Assembly (NCBI GenBank): GCA_029210205.1 | Contig: JARGOD010000013.1 | Location: 38,571 to 70,654 of the forward strand | Length of the DNA stretch: 32,084 nt | Origin: Verrucomicrobiales bacterium | GTDB lineage: Bacteria > Verrucomicrobiota > Verrucomicrobiia > Verrucomicrobiales > DEV007 | Direction of reading: 5' to 3' | Shown here: positions 1 to 7,038 of the stretch, one piece after another | Position numbering within the stretch: position 1 is the stretch's first letter | Layout of the letters: each line of letters starts with the position of its first letter | Program-made: the position numbers and the translations under genes | The notes under the pieces: model-generated | Seen by the model: the letters and a program-made list of their open reading frames with translations, nothing else | Told to the model about the DNA's origin: nothing | Database searches by the model: none

Positions 1-39
1 GCCTGTCACAAACCCTCTAACAATGAATGTCATCTTCAT
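1..39 (-). CDS. Possible 5' end of a gene running off the left edge
   Basis: An ATG at 39 (reading leftward) opens a frame that stays open for 13 codons to the window edge, with an in-frame TAA just upstream of the ATG. It lies 84 bases downstream of the Amuc_1099-like gene on the same strand. In Akkermansia the next gene in this locus is the secretin Amuc_1098, so the start of a PilQ-like secretin is the natural guess. The 13 visible residues do not identify it. Confidence 0.3.
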   Translation of the reverse strand, partial: MKMTFIVRGFVTG

Positions 40-54
40 AAATTTTTACAACTC

Positions 55-79
55 AGGAGGTTCGCGATGAAAGCCTCCT
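55..79 (-). promoter_or_regulatory. Hairpin with Shine-Dalgarno-like and anti-SD arms
   Basis: AGGAGG at 55-60 and CCTCCT at 74-79 are exact inverted repeats separated by 13 bases. Inner TTC/GAA bases could lengthen the stem past a small bulge. On the minus strand the 5' arm reads AAGGAGG and the 3' arm CCTCCT, 16 bases before the possible ATG at 39. It could act as a translational control hairpin or a weak attenuator between the pilus gene and the next gene. There is no strong U-tract, so an intrinsic terminator is less likely. Confidence 0.3.
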
Positions 80-123
80 TGCGAAGCATCATCGAAACCA
101 GAATATGGCCCAACTGTCAACCG

Positions 124-1089
124 TTACTTCTTCTTAATTTCTACCGTTTGTTCAGGTTCCGTTCCCGTCTCGTAAGTGATGACAGCTGAGTCCTCATTTA
201 CTTTTTCAAGCCGGTATTTTGTTTCCGCATCTTTGACGATGTTAAATGCGTCTCCTTCCTTCACATAAAAGCGATTTCCCGGATCCAACATGAACTCAAG
301 TTCAGCGAAGTAGGTTGGAATTACGGTGTCGAGGTTACGGGTCAAGTCATAAGACTTACCGTCCGGCAGGTAGGTGATCTTCACGACCGAGGCATCAACC
401 TCAATACCAACATTGTTCGGAGCCCTTTTTTCCTCGAAAGAATCCACCCGGAATTGCTTGTCTTCCGAAGTTTCCCCCACGCGAAGGTAGAAATTGTCTC
501 TCCCGGGCCATTTCACTGATGGCACCTTCATAATCTGAAACCGCTCTGAATCCGGACGTGCCGAAAACCGGAGAATGTATTCCTGTTGCTGCCGGGAATG
601 CATGATGAGCTTGTCAGCATATGGTGGATGAGAGGATGAGTCGGTAGGAGCTGTCTTGTCGTTCCATTCCGCCAAATTTGTGAATCCATCTCCATCCGGA
701 TCCTGAGACAGAACGCCGGAGTTCAAGAAGTCCAAACCATGCTCAAGAAGCCAGGCATTAGAAACTGGAGGTCTTAACTGGATAGCATTGGGGTCACCCA
801 TTTTTATCAAATTACCGCCAGACTCAACAACCGGCACCGAAACAAAGAGGGGTACTGGCTTGGGAGGGTTGCCAATCACAGGCGTTTCCCAGGTCTGAGT
901 ACTCTCAACCAATTGCCTCACTATTCCTGTCACCGCCGTGTCAGTTGGAGGCAACTCATCATTCGGAGATGCTGGAGGCATCACAAACCTCTCCCCGAAG
1001 CCTAGAGCACCGAGAGCTGCGAAGCTTGAGGCTCCGATTATAATCACGCTGACCAGAATCAGCAGCCATTTATGCCATTCTTTTTTCAT
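124..1089 (-). CDS. Amuc_1099-like pilus-locus membrane-anchored protein
   Basis: This 321-residue protein has one N-terminal membrane segment (about residues 8-31) and a mostly extracytoplasmic remainder. A calcium-loop-like motif, DPDGDG at residues 130-135 followed by FTNLAEW, resembles EF-hand/thrombospondin-3 type Asp loops. The C-terminal half is beta-rich. By position and size it matches Akkermansia Amuc_1099, whose exact role is unknown to me; a PilP-like link between inner-membrane platform and secretin is an inference. Its ATG overlaps the stop of the Amuc_1100-like gene as ATGA (1086-1089), so the two are translationally coupled. It is also the only gene here with a strong Shine-Dalgarno sequence (GAGGAGG, just upstream of the start). 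Confidence 0.75.
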   Translation of the reverse strand: MKKEWHKWLLILVSVIIIGASSFAALGALGFGERFVMPPASPNDELPPTDTAVTGIVRQLVESTQTWETPVIGNPPKPVPLFVSVPVVESGGNLIKMGDPNAIQLRPPVSNAWLLEHGLDFLNSGVLSQDPDGDGFTNLAEWNDKTAPTDSSSHPPYADKLIMHSRQQQEYILRFSARPDSERFQIMKVPSVKWPGRDNFYLRVGETSEDKQFRVDSFEEKRAPNNVGIEVDASVVKITYLPDGKSYDLTRNLDTVIPTYFAELEFMLDPGNRFYVKEGDAFNIVKDAETKYRLEKVNEDSAVITYETGTEPEQTVEIKKK

Positions 1090-2093
1090 CGCTTACCTCC
1101 TCGTTTTTCATTTTCGACCTGCTTATTCGCCTCCACTTCCTCCGGATCAATGAATCTCACAATATCTACGACCATAAAAACGTTCAGGGATTCTTTCCCC
1201 ATCAGAACTCTCGCATCTTTGCTCGAAGTGATAAAGCCCTCCTCTTTAGCGTTCGCAGCTAGATCTGCCTCACTGGCGTCCGGGTAGCCCCACTCTTCGA
1301 GGCGCTCATAGGAAGCCATCTCCTTAGTGTCAGGATTTTCAAAAATAGGAAGACTCGACTGCGAAACTTCCGACAATTTCATAGGCCCTTCCGTAACCTC
1401 GTTGCTAACCTTCAAGACTCTAACGATGTAGAAAAAGTTAGTATCGTTAGCGAGCTTGTTAATAAGTTCCTGAAACGAATCGTGGCTTCCGGAAAATCGC
1501 AATCTCACAGGATATTTGTGAACCACATCACTCGCCTGATCGCCCGAGGCTCCGGTCTCTCCGAGTATCGGATCGCGATCGAAAGACTCAAGCTGCGAAA
1601 CGCCCACATCGACCAATGCTCTCAACAGGTAATCGATTGCCTCGAGTTCATAGTCGAGTATGGCCACCAACTCCTGAGGAGGGATCACATTGCTATATTC
1701 GTCGAATCCAAGCTGAAATTCGCTAGCGTCTGTTATTTCGAGTCCGCCATCGTCCGCATACTTCCGGAATTTCTGGACACGCTCTTTCACAAGTTGCTGG
1801 AATTCAGTGCTTGGCAATGCGGAATTCAATTCACGCTGAAACGTATTCAGACTCGTGAACAGTTCCCCAACAATATTCTCGTAATCGGATACTTTTGAAG
1901 CAAGCGCTTCACTGTTTTCTTTGCTGGGATAAGGAACACGCCGCTCAAGGCTCTCTATCGTCCCTACCTTTGAATCCCAGTTCTGCAGGGATTCTGAATA
2001 CTTCCCAAAACTGGAAAAAGCATAAAACCCACTCCCGCCAATGAGGAGTGCCGCGACGACACCAAATGTAATTAACCAAACTTTATAATTCAT
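1086..2093 (-). CDS. Amuc_1100 family protein
   Basis: The protein has 335 residues: a single N-terminal transmembrane helix (about 6-28), a long helical, probably coiled-coil stretch (about 40-130) and a C-terminal alpha/beta region. This is the layout of Akkermansia Amuc_1100, the abundant pilus-locus protein known for TLR2 signalling and gut-barrier effects. Its fold resembles PilN/PilO-type assembly proteins. The gene lies 14 bases after the PilM-like gene and overlaps the Amuc_1099-like gene by 4 bases, which supports a shared complex. The family call rests on sequence resemblance plus conserved four-gene order. A role in type IV pilus or type II secretion-like assembly is inferred. No lipobox or sorting signal is visible. 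Confidence 0.85.
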   Translation of the reverse strand: MNYKVWLITFGVVAALLIGGSGFYAFSSFGKYSESLQNWDSKVGTIESLERRVPYPSKENSEALASKVSDYENIVGELFTSLNTFQRELNSALPSTEFQQLVKERVQKFRKYADDGGLEITDASEFQLGFDEYSNVIPPQELVAILDYELEAIDYLLRALVDVGVSQLESFDRDPILGETGASGDQASDVVHKYPVRLRFSGSHDSFQELINKLANDTNFFYIVRVLKVSNEVTEGPMKLSEVSQSSLPIFENPDTKEMASYERLEEWGYPDASEADLAANAKEEGFITSSKDARVLMGKESLNVFMVVDIVRFIDPEEVEANKQVENEKRGGKR

Positions 2094-2107
2094 ATTACGA
2101 GAAAGCC

Positions 2108-3853
2108 TTATTTCGTGAACTTGACTTTGTTCTCATCCGGCAAAGGAAGTTTCATTTTAAACGGGTAGGCATATCGATCATCACTAGTCCCAGCGTCCAC
2201 TTCGATAATCTGACCAATATCCACTCCTTCGAGCGCAAAGAACGCGTTGCCGGCCGGGTCCTCGGAATCTGCTTTGAGACGATTGAAATAGTCGGTGACC
2301 ACCTTTGAGCCTCCGCTTGCGTTTTCTCTCCACAATCCTTCAATCGAGAAGGCATCAATCGTCGCATCGACACTACCTGACACATCGAGCAAATCAGAAT
2401 CCTGATCAGCGATCACTGGAACGCCATTAGCGAGAGGCTCAATCACCGTCATAAAGATAATATCTCCGTCCATTTTCGCGGCCAGCTTTTTGAAAACCTG
2501 GACCCAATAAACGCGGTGTTTCACGGCATCAACATAAGGGCTCTTCTGAGCGTTGACCTTTTCGATACCGTCTTTGAGATCATCGATCTCATCGTTGTAT
2601 TTTTTCAGATCCGATGCCTTTCTCTCGATGGCGTCCCCTTTTGAGAAAGCAACCTTAGAAGCCTGCTGAAAATAGAAACCTAGACCACCCAGGAAGACGG
2701 CAAGGGCCGCAACAGCAATAATCAGGGCAGGTTTTTTCTTTTGCAAATCCTTCGAACTCTGAACTGATTCAGGAATTAGCTCAATATCAACGGGTACGTC
2801 ACCGATCTGAGCGAGAGCACTTCCAACGAGCTCGCCAAGAGAGTGGGCACTACTCTGAACCATTCCGGCATCAACCGATCCGTCGACGGTGACATTTCTG
2901 AAAGCGTTAAAATGATCAACCGGCAGACTTAACTTTTCGGCGAAAAATTCACGTATAAAGGGCAGACTTGCTGAGGCTCCCGAGAGAAGCACAAATGACG
3001 GGGCCGAACCGGACTGCTGACTGCGATAGAAATTTATGGTTCGCATAATTTCCGAGTGGAGCCGGGTTAGGGAGTTCCTAACCACCTTGGAAATTCCAGC
3101 AATTTCGGGATCTTCATGATCCGCATACGCCCCCCCTAAAGCGACGAAGCCATCAGCGACTTTCTTAAACTCGGAAGCTCCGAAATCATTTCCAAATTCT
3201 TTCGCGATCGCACGCGTGATATCAGCACCGCCTATCTTCACGGTCCGGATAAAGACCTTCCCGTCCTCCATGAAGATCATGTCAGTGGTGCGAGCGCCGA
3301 TGTCTACAAGTAGCGTCGCCCCCTCAAGATCAGAGTAGTTGAACCGAAGCGCATTGTAGAGCGTTATTGGAGAGATCTCAGCCCCCAAAGAACTCACGCC
3401 CGACGCATTGACCATTTCGTCAATCTCGTTTAATTCGTCGGACTTAACGGCGGCCAGAACTACCTCAACCTCGATATCATCGGGTTCTCCCATCAGCTGG
3501 TAGCCCCACACAACCTCATTGATCGGATAAGGGACTTGCTGCTGTGCCTCAAATTCGACAATTTGATCGACCTGCTCTCCGTCGAGTGCCGGCAAACTCG
3601 CAAACTTCATCAAGACCGGAAACGAAGAAACAACATAGGTGGTTTTCGCTCCTTTAATCTTCAGACTGGAAACAATTTCCTTTAGCGCGGCAGCCCCCTG
3701 AGAGTCCCTGACCTCTGATTCGGCAGGGTCTCCAATAAACTCGCGTCTTTCCAATCGGTCGAGACGAAGCCCACCTCCGGCGGTTTTAGAGAACACAGCC
3801 CCGGTAATTTGCTGCGATCCAACATTGAGAGTGATGATCCGATCTTCTGCCAT
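2108..3853 (-). CDS. PilM-like actin-fold ATPase fused to a PilN-like membrane domain (Amuc_1101-like)
   Basis: The 581-residue protein begins with a PilM/FtsA-like actin fold. Its phosphate loop is near the N-terminus (LNVGSQQITGAVF) and it has the PilM signature EFEAQQQVPYPINEVVWGY and a second nucleotide-binding strand, LLVDIGARTTDMIF. After about residue 370 comes a transmembrane helix (about 376-396), then a charged coiled coil and a beta-rich C-terminal domain, which is the layout of PilN. PilM alone is usually about 350 residues, so this is best read as a PilM-PilN fusion. It would form the inner-membrane platform that couples cytoplasmic motors to the pilus. It follows the Amuc_1102-like gene after 43 bases and precedes the Amuc_1100-like gene by 14. 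Confidence 0.85.
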   Translation of the reverse strand: MAEDRIITLNVGSQQITGAVFSKTAGGGLRLDRLERREFIGDPAESEVRDSQGAAALKEIVSSLKIKGAKTTYVVSSFPVLMKFASLPALDGEQVDQIVEFEAQQQVPYPINEVVWGYQLMGEPDDIEVEVVLAAVKSDELNEIDEMVNASGVSSLGAEISPITLYNALRFNYSDLEGATLLVDIGARTTDMIFMEDGKVFIRTVKIGGADITRAIAKEFGNDFGASEFKKVADGFVALGGAYADHEDPEIAGISKVVRNSLTRLHSEIMRTINFYRSQQSGSAPSFVLLSGASASLPFIREFFAEKLSLPVDHFNAFRNVTVDGSVDAGMVQSSAHSLGELVGSALAQIGDVPVDIELIPESVQSSKDLQKKKPALIIAVAALAVFLGGLGFYFQQASKVAFSKGDAIERKASDLKKYNDEIDDLKDGIEKVNAQKSPYVDAVKHRVYWVQVFKKLAAKMDGDIIFMTVIEPLANGVPVIADQDSDLLDVSGSVDATIDAFSIEGLWRENASGGSKVVTDYFNRLKADSEDPAGNAFFALEGVDIGQIIEVDAGTSDDRYAYPFKMKLPLPDENKVKFTK

Positions 3854-3896
3854 ATCCGATTGCGGTAGTGAAAAGCGTTAGCTGTTGAGTAGTCTT

Positions 3897-4502
3897 TTAA
3901 GGCTTTTTAGCAGATTCCGCGTAGCGGTCTATCCAAAGCAAAGCAAAGGGGGTATCGTTCCGGCCGAGAACTCCTGGTTGGGTTCCTAAAGCCTCCCAAA
4001 ATTTCGCGCGGTTACCTGACTCCGACGACTCGCCGCCAACAATGACGCCGTTATAATAGATCTCAACACCAATGCCCTGAATCGCGCCCTCGCGGAAATT
4101 TCTGAAGTCGCCGGTTATTTCACCGAGTGTGCTTGGCGCCACATAAACCGCAGAATAGGACTCTTCTCCCACGACGACATTGATGTGCTTCACGTCACCG
4201 GTAAGCACGCGGTTCGCACCAGTCTGATCCTTAAACCAGATATAGTAACGGAACAACAACTCCGGAACAACCTGATCGCCTCTCCCTGCTACGGTAAATT
4301 CGACCTCTACTTCAAGCCAATCCCTGGGACTTGGGACATTCTTATTTTTGACATCACCCGCCTGAAAATTCGGAGTTTTCTGCACTTCGGTTTCCACGTT
4401 TTTAACGGCAATATCTCCGACCTTAAGCTGGAGCGGCTGTTGAGCGGTAGAGATAGAGACCGCGATAAAAAATAGGGCAATAAAAATGAATGGGACTTTC
4501 AT
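3897..4502 (-). CDS. Amuc_1102-like secreted protein
   Basis: This 201-residue protein has a signal peptide (residues 1-20, likely cleaved before QQ) and a beta-rich body that looks like an immunoglobulin-type sandwich. Conserved-looking blocks include a DWLEVEVEF strand and a YSAVYVAPSTLGEI segment. It is the first gene of the pilus locus and corresponds by order and size to Akkermansia Amuc_1102, for which an Ig-like fold related to archaeal pilus proteins has been reported (from memory). It is probably periplasmic or surface-exposed. There is no Shine-Dalgarno sequence before the ATG. Confidence 0.75.
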   Translation of the reverse strand: MKVPFIFIALFFIAVSISTAQQPLQLKVGDIAVKNVETEVQKTPNFQAGDVKNKNVPSPRDWLEVEVEFTVAGRGDQVVPELLFRYYIWFKDQTGANRVLTGDVKHINVVVGEESYSAVYVAPSTLGEITGDFRNFREGAIQGIGVEIYYNGVIVGGESSESGNRAKFWEALGTQPGVLGRNDTPFALLWIDRYAESAKKP

Positions 4503-4730
4503 GAGTGATTGGGGAGTTATTTAAAAACGATAGGCCACCTCAGCCTAACATGCGGAGTCTATGACAGTTAATTCTTTCACGTAAAGATCCAAATCCTATC
4601 AATCACGAATTTTTTTCAGATGGCTTATCGAGGACTTGATACGGCGGCGCTTCAGACGTGAAAAATACCAGAGAACTTTAGTGGCTCAGCCCATCCTTTC
4701 TCGTTCACCCTATCTAAGAAGATGTCAATC
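4503..4730 (-). promoter_or_regulatory. 228-base spacer upstream of the pilus locus
   Basis: This is the longest gap in the left-hand cluster, between the OmpA-like gene and the Amuc_1102-like gene, and it is A+T-rich around 4550-4620. It is the likely site of the pilus-operon promoter. The nearest match to a sigma-70 promoter on the minus strand is TTTACG, 18 bases, TAGACT, which is weak. I see no clear terminator for the OmpA-like gene. Confidence 0.35.
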
Positions 4731-5417
4731 TTATCGCCTTACTTTGACAATGACCGAGCGCCCCGCGGCTCCTTCTCTATTTGATATTTTCCCACTCACC
4801 TCCGTAAAAACATCTTCCGACACTCCTTTGATTGTCAAATAATCGACCAGAAAACGGGCTCTGTTGTGAGCGATATCAAGATCTTTGGTCTCAAATGCCG
4901 AATCATTGGCAAATCCGGTCACTGAAAAAAGTGAGACGGGATGTTCTGACAATTGGGTCGTCACAAATTGAAGCACCTCTTCCCTGCCTTGATAGTTGAC
5001 TGCGGAGTTAGGCTCGTAAGGAATTGTAAGAGTGACGCCTGGTTTGCCTGATCTAACTTCAGTCCCCATTTTTCCTGCGTTTTCTTCCCCGCGAGACTTA
5101 GTTTCAGCCTCATTCGCAACAACTAGCTCCGCGTCCACCGACAGCGAAACCTCCTCATCAGGAACCGGAACAGCCTTTACTTGTCTCGATTCCCGTACTG
5201 ACCTTCCTCGTTTCTTGAGGAGACTCTCGAGTTCCACAATGCGATCTGCTTTGTCGGCCAATTCGAGATGCGCTTCATGAAGACAATCACGAAGGTGACT
5301 TATTTCTTTCTCCAATTGCACGCGACTTAAAGAGCGCTCCGCTTTCGCCGACACCGGAAGAACACAAATTAAACCTGTTACCAGAGTGATAACCCACTTG
5401 ACCCCTGAAGAATTCAT
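4731..5417 (-). CDS. OmpA-like C-terminal domain protein with coiled coil
   Basis: The protein has 228 residues. A signal peptide (about 1-26, ending VSAKA) is followed by a heptad-like coiled coil (about 30-72), an acidic linker, and from about 125 a domain resembling the OmpA peptidoglycan-binding fold. That domain includes VTGFANDSAF, the helix NRARFLVDYL and a C-terminal VIVKVRR strand. The usual GHTD turn is altered to GFAND, so peptidoglycan binding is plausible but not certain. There is no lipobox. The location directly upstream of the pilus locus, same strand, suggests an envelope-anchoring partner, but the 228-base gap could mean separate transcription. Confidence 0.65.
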   Translation of the reverse strand: MNSSGVKWVITLVTGLICVLPVSAKAERSLSRVQLEKEISHLRDCLHEAHLELADKADRIVELESLLKKRGRSVRESRQVKAVPVPDEEVSLSVDAELVVANEAETKSRGEENAGKMGTEVRSGKPGVTLTIPYEPNSAVNYQGREEVLQFVTTQLSEHPVSLFSVTGFANDSAFETKDLDIAHNRARFLVDYLTIKGVSEDVFTEVSGKISNREGAAGRSVIVKVRR

Positions 5418-5470
5418 CTAGCGCAGAATGAGCAAATCTCAGGAAATTGACTAGAAAAATCCGATGTTCA

Positions 5471-5501
5471 GACACAAAAAAACCGGGAAAAATCCCGGTT
5501 T
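5471..5501 (-). terminator. Intrinsic terminator of rpsP
   Basis: AAACCGGGA (5480-5488) and TCCCGGTTT (5493-5501) form a perfect 9-bp stem with a 4-base loop. Read on the minus strand it is followed at once by a run of T (complement of the A-run at 5475-5482). It lies 50 bases past the rpsP stop codon, so rpsP is likely transcribed alone here. Confidence 0.85.
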
Positions 5502-5550
5502 GCCAGCCAGAGGCTGAAAGAAACTAAGTCGGGAAACCGTCAGGTCCCGA

Positions 5551-5796
5551 CTACGCGGTCGCTCTTCGAGCTTTCTTGATAATGCTGAGAACCGTGTCGG
5601 ACGGCTGAGCACCCTTGCTAATCCACTCATCAGCCTTCTCAAGATCGATATTTGCTCCGCCTTCTTCTTTCAAAGGATCGTAGTTTCCAATCATTTCAAT
5701 GAATGCACCTTCACGACGTGCGCGACCATCGGCCACCACAATTTTGTAGTAAGGACGGCCCTTCGAGCCTTCGCGTCGCAATCTGATTTTGACCAT
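5551..5796 (-). CDS. rpsP: 30S ribosomal protein S16
   Basis: The protein is 81 residues, the normal length for S16. It opens with the family signature [20 protein letters not shown], followed by [20 protein letters not shown] and the usual basic C-terminal tail. It is a small-subunit protein needed for 30S assembly. Many bacteria have rimM, trmD and rplS directly downstream. Here a strong terminator follows instead, and the next gene encodes an OmpA-like protein, so the canonical operon is not present at this site. No Shine-Dalgarno sequence precedes the ATG. The gene is divergent from the MoxR operon across a 199-base gap. Confidence 0.97.
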   Translation of the reverse strand: MVKIRLRREGSKGRPYYKIVVADGRARREGAFIEMIGNYDPLKEEGGANIDLEKADEWISKGAQPSDTVLSIIKKARRATA

Positions 5797-5995
5797 GTCG
5801 AAAATAAACGTTTTGTCTCCGCGTCCAGCCTCACCGGTTCATGGCGTAGGCGCAAAAGATGCGGAAGGGCGAGACTGATACCTTCAAATATGGGAAAATC
5901 AAGAGTTTGTTTAACGAAAGTGCATCATTCGGAAAATCAGGAGAATGCTCTGAATTCACTTGGCAAGCGCCGGTGACCTCGCGTTGAATGCGTGC
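5797..5995. promoter_or_regulatory. Divergent intergenic region between rpsP and the MoxR operon
   Basis: This 199-base gap must hold promoters for rpsP (leftward) and the MoxR operon (rightward). I find no convincing -35/-10 pair. An in-frame TTG at 5960 would extend the MoxR protein by 12 residues, and an AGGAG at 5939-5943 lies 16 bases before it. The ATG at 5996 gives a more typical family N-terminus. Confidence 0.4.
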
Positions 5996-7000
5996 ATGCC
6001 GCTCAGTGAAGAAGAAGTCGCCGCTCATTCCGCCCAGATCAAACAGTTCGTCGATTCGTTAAACGGGGTTCTCTTTGGCCAGGAAAATCTCATTGACCTG
6101 GTTGTCACCGGACTTCTCGCAAAAGGTCATATTCTTCTGGAAGGTCTTCCGGGGCTTGGTAAAACGGAACTCGTGAAAGGGCTCGCCAAAGCCCTTGAAC
6201 TTGAAACGAAGCGGATTCAATTCACCCCCGATCTTCTTCCCGGAGATATCACGGGCAACCCAGTCCTTCAGGAAAACGAATCGGGCCGAAGCTTCGAGTT
6301 TCAAAAAGGGCCACTCTTTGCTAATCTCGTCCTTGCCGATGAGATCAATCGCGCTTCGCCCAAAACGCAATCAGCACTTCTCGAAGCGATGCAGGAACGT
6401 CAGGTCACTGTCCTCGGTGAGGCGCATGAGTTACCGAGTCCGTTCTTTGTTCTCGCCACTCAAAATCCAATCGAGTTGGAAGGAACCTACCCTCTCCCGG
6501 AGGCGCAACTGGATCGCTTCCTTTTTAAACTGGAAGTTCACCGCAACGATGTCGAAACCTTGGAGAAAATCGTGAAGAACCGGGAAATTGGAATTGAGCC
6601 GACGATAGAACCAGTCCTGGATCATGCCGGATTCTCGGAAATCGTGAATGCGGTTCGCGAGATCTACCTCCCGGATGTCGTCGCGAACTACATTGCCCGC
6701 CTTGTCGATGGCACTCATCAGGGTCAATCGTCGACGGCTGCCATGATCAAGTTTGGCGCCAGCCCCCGCGCTGCTCTTGCTCTTGCCGCCGCAGCCAAAG
6801 CAAGAGGCCTCATGGCCGGACGAATCAATGCCAGCTTTGAAGATGTCGATGCGGTGGCCATTCCCGTGCTTCAGCACCGCATCATTCCCGAGTATGAAAC
6901 CCGACTTGAAGGCAAAACGAATGCCGAACTCGTTCGAATGCTAGTCTCTGAAATCCCACGACAGGCGCTCGATCTCCCTTCCACTCTGAAGGACTCGTGA
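5996..7000 (+). CDS. MoxR-family AAA+ ATPase
   Basis: The protein has 334 residues from the ATG at 5996. It has Walker A GLPGLGKT (50-57), Walker B with catalytic acid pair DE (115-116) in LADEINRASPKTQ, sensor-1 segment ATQNPIELEGTYPLPEAQLDRF, and a C-terminal lid domain. MoxR proteins are cytoplasmic chaperone-like ATPases. They work with VWA-domain partners to mature or insert ions or cofactors into metal enzymes or envelope complexes. A DUF58 protein and a BatA-like VWA protein are encoded downstream in the same operon, the classic partner set. A TTG at 5960 is a possible alternative start. Confidence 0.92.
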   Translation: MPLSEEEVAAHSAQIKQFVDSLNGVLFGQENLIDLVVTGLLAKGHILLEGLPGLGKTELVKGLAKALELETKRIQFTPDLLPGDITGNPVLQENESGRSFEFQKGPLFANLVLADEINRASPKTQSALLEAMQERQVTVLGEAHELPSPFFVLATQNPIELEGTYPLPEAQLDRFLFKLEVHRNDVETLEKIVKNREIGIEPTIEPVLDHAGFSEIVNAVREIYLPDVVANYIARLVDGTHQGQSSTAAMIKFGASPRAALALAAAAKARGLMAGRINASFEDVDAVAIPVLQHRIIPEYETRLEGKTNAELVRMLVSEIPRQALDLPSTLKDS

Positions 7001-7038
7001 AAGAGCCATTGCACGCTGTCGTATTCTCTACCTTCTCC

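Noticed and set aside
5528..5551. Hairpin GTCGGGA/TCCCGAC at the rpsP stop
   Set aside because: It has a 10-base loop and no T-run. The hairpin at 5480-5501 is the better terminator.
5960..5995. TTG start for the MoxR gene
   Set aside because: It adds 12 residues not typical of the family, and the AGGAG lies too far upstream. The ATG at 5996 was preferred, though this is not certain.
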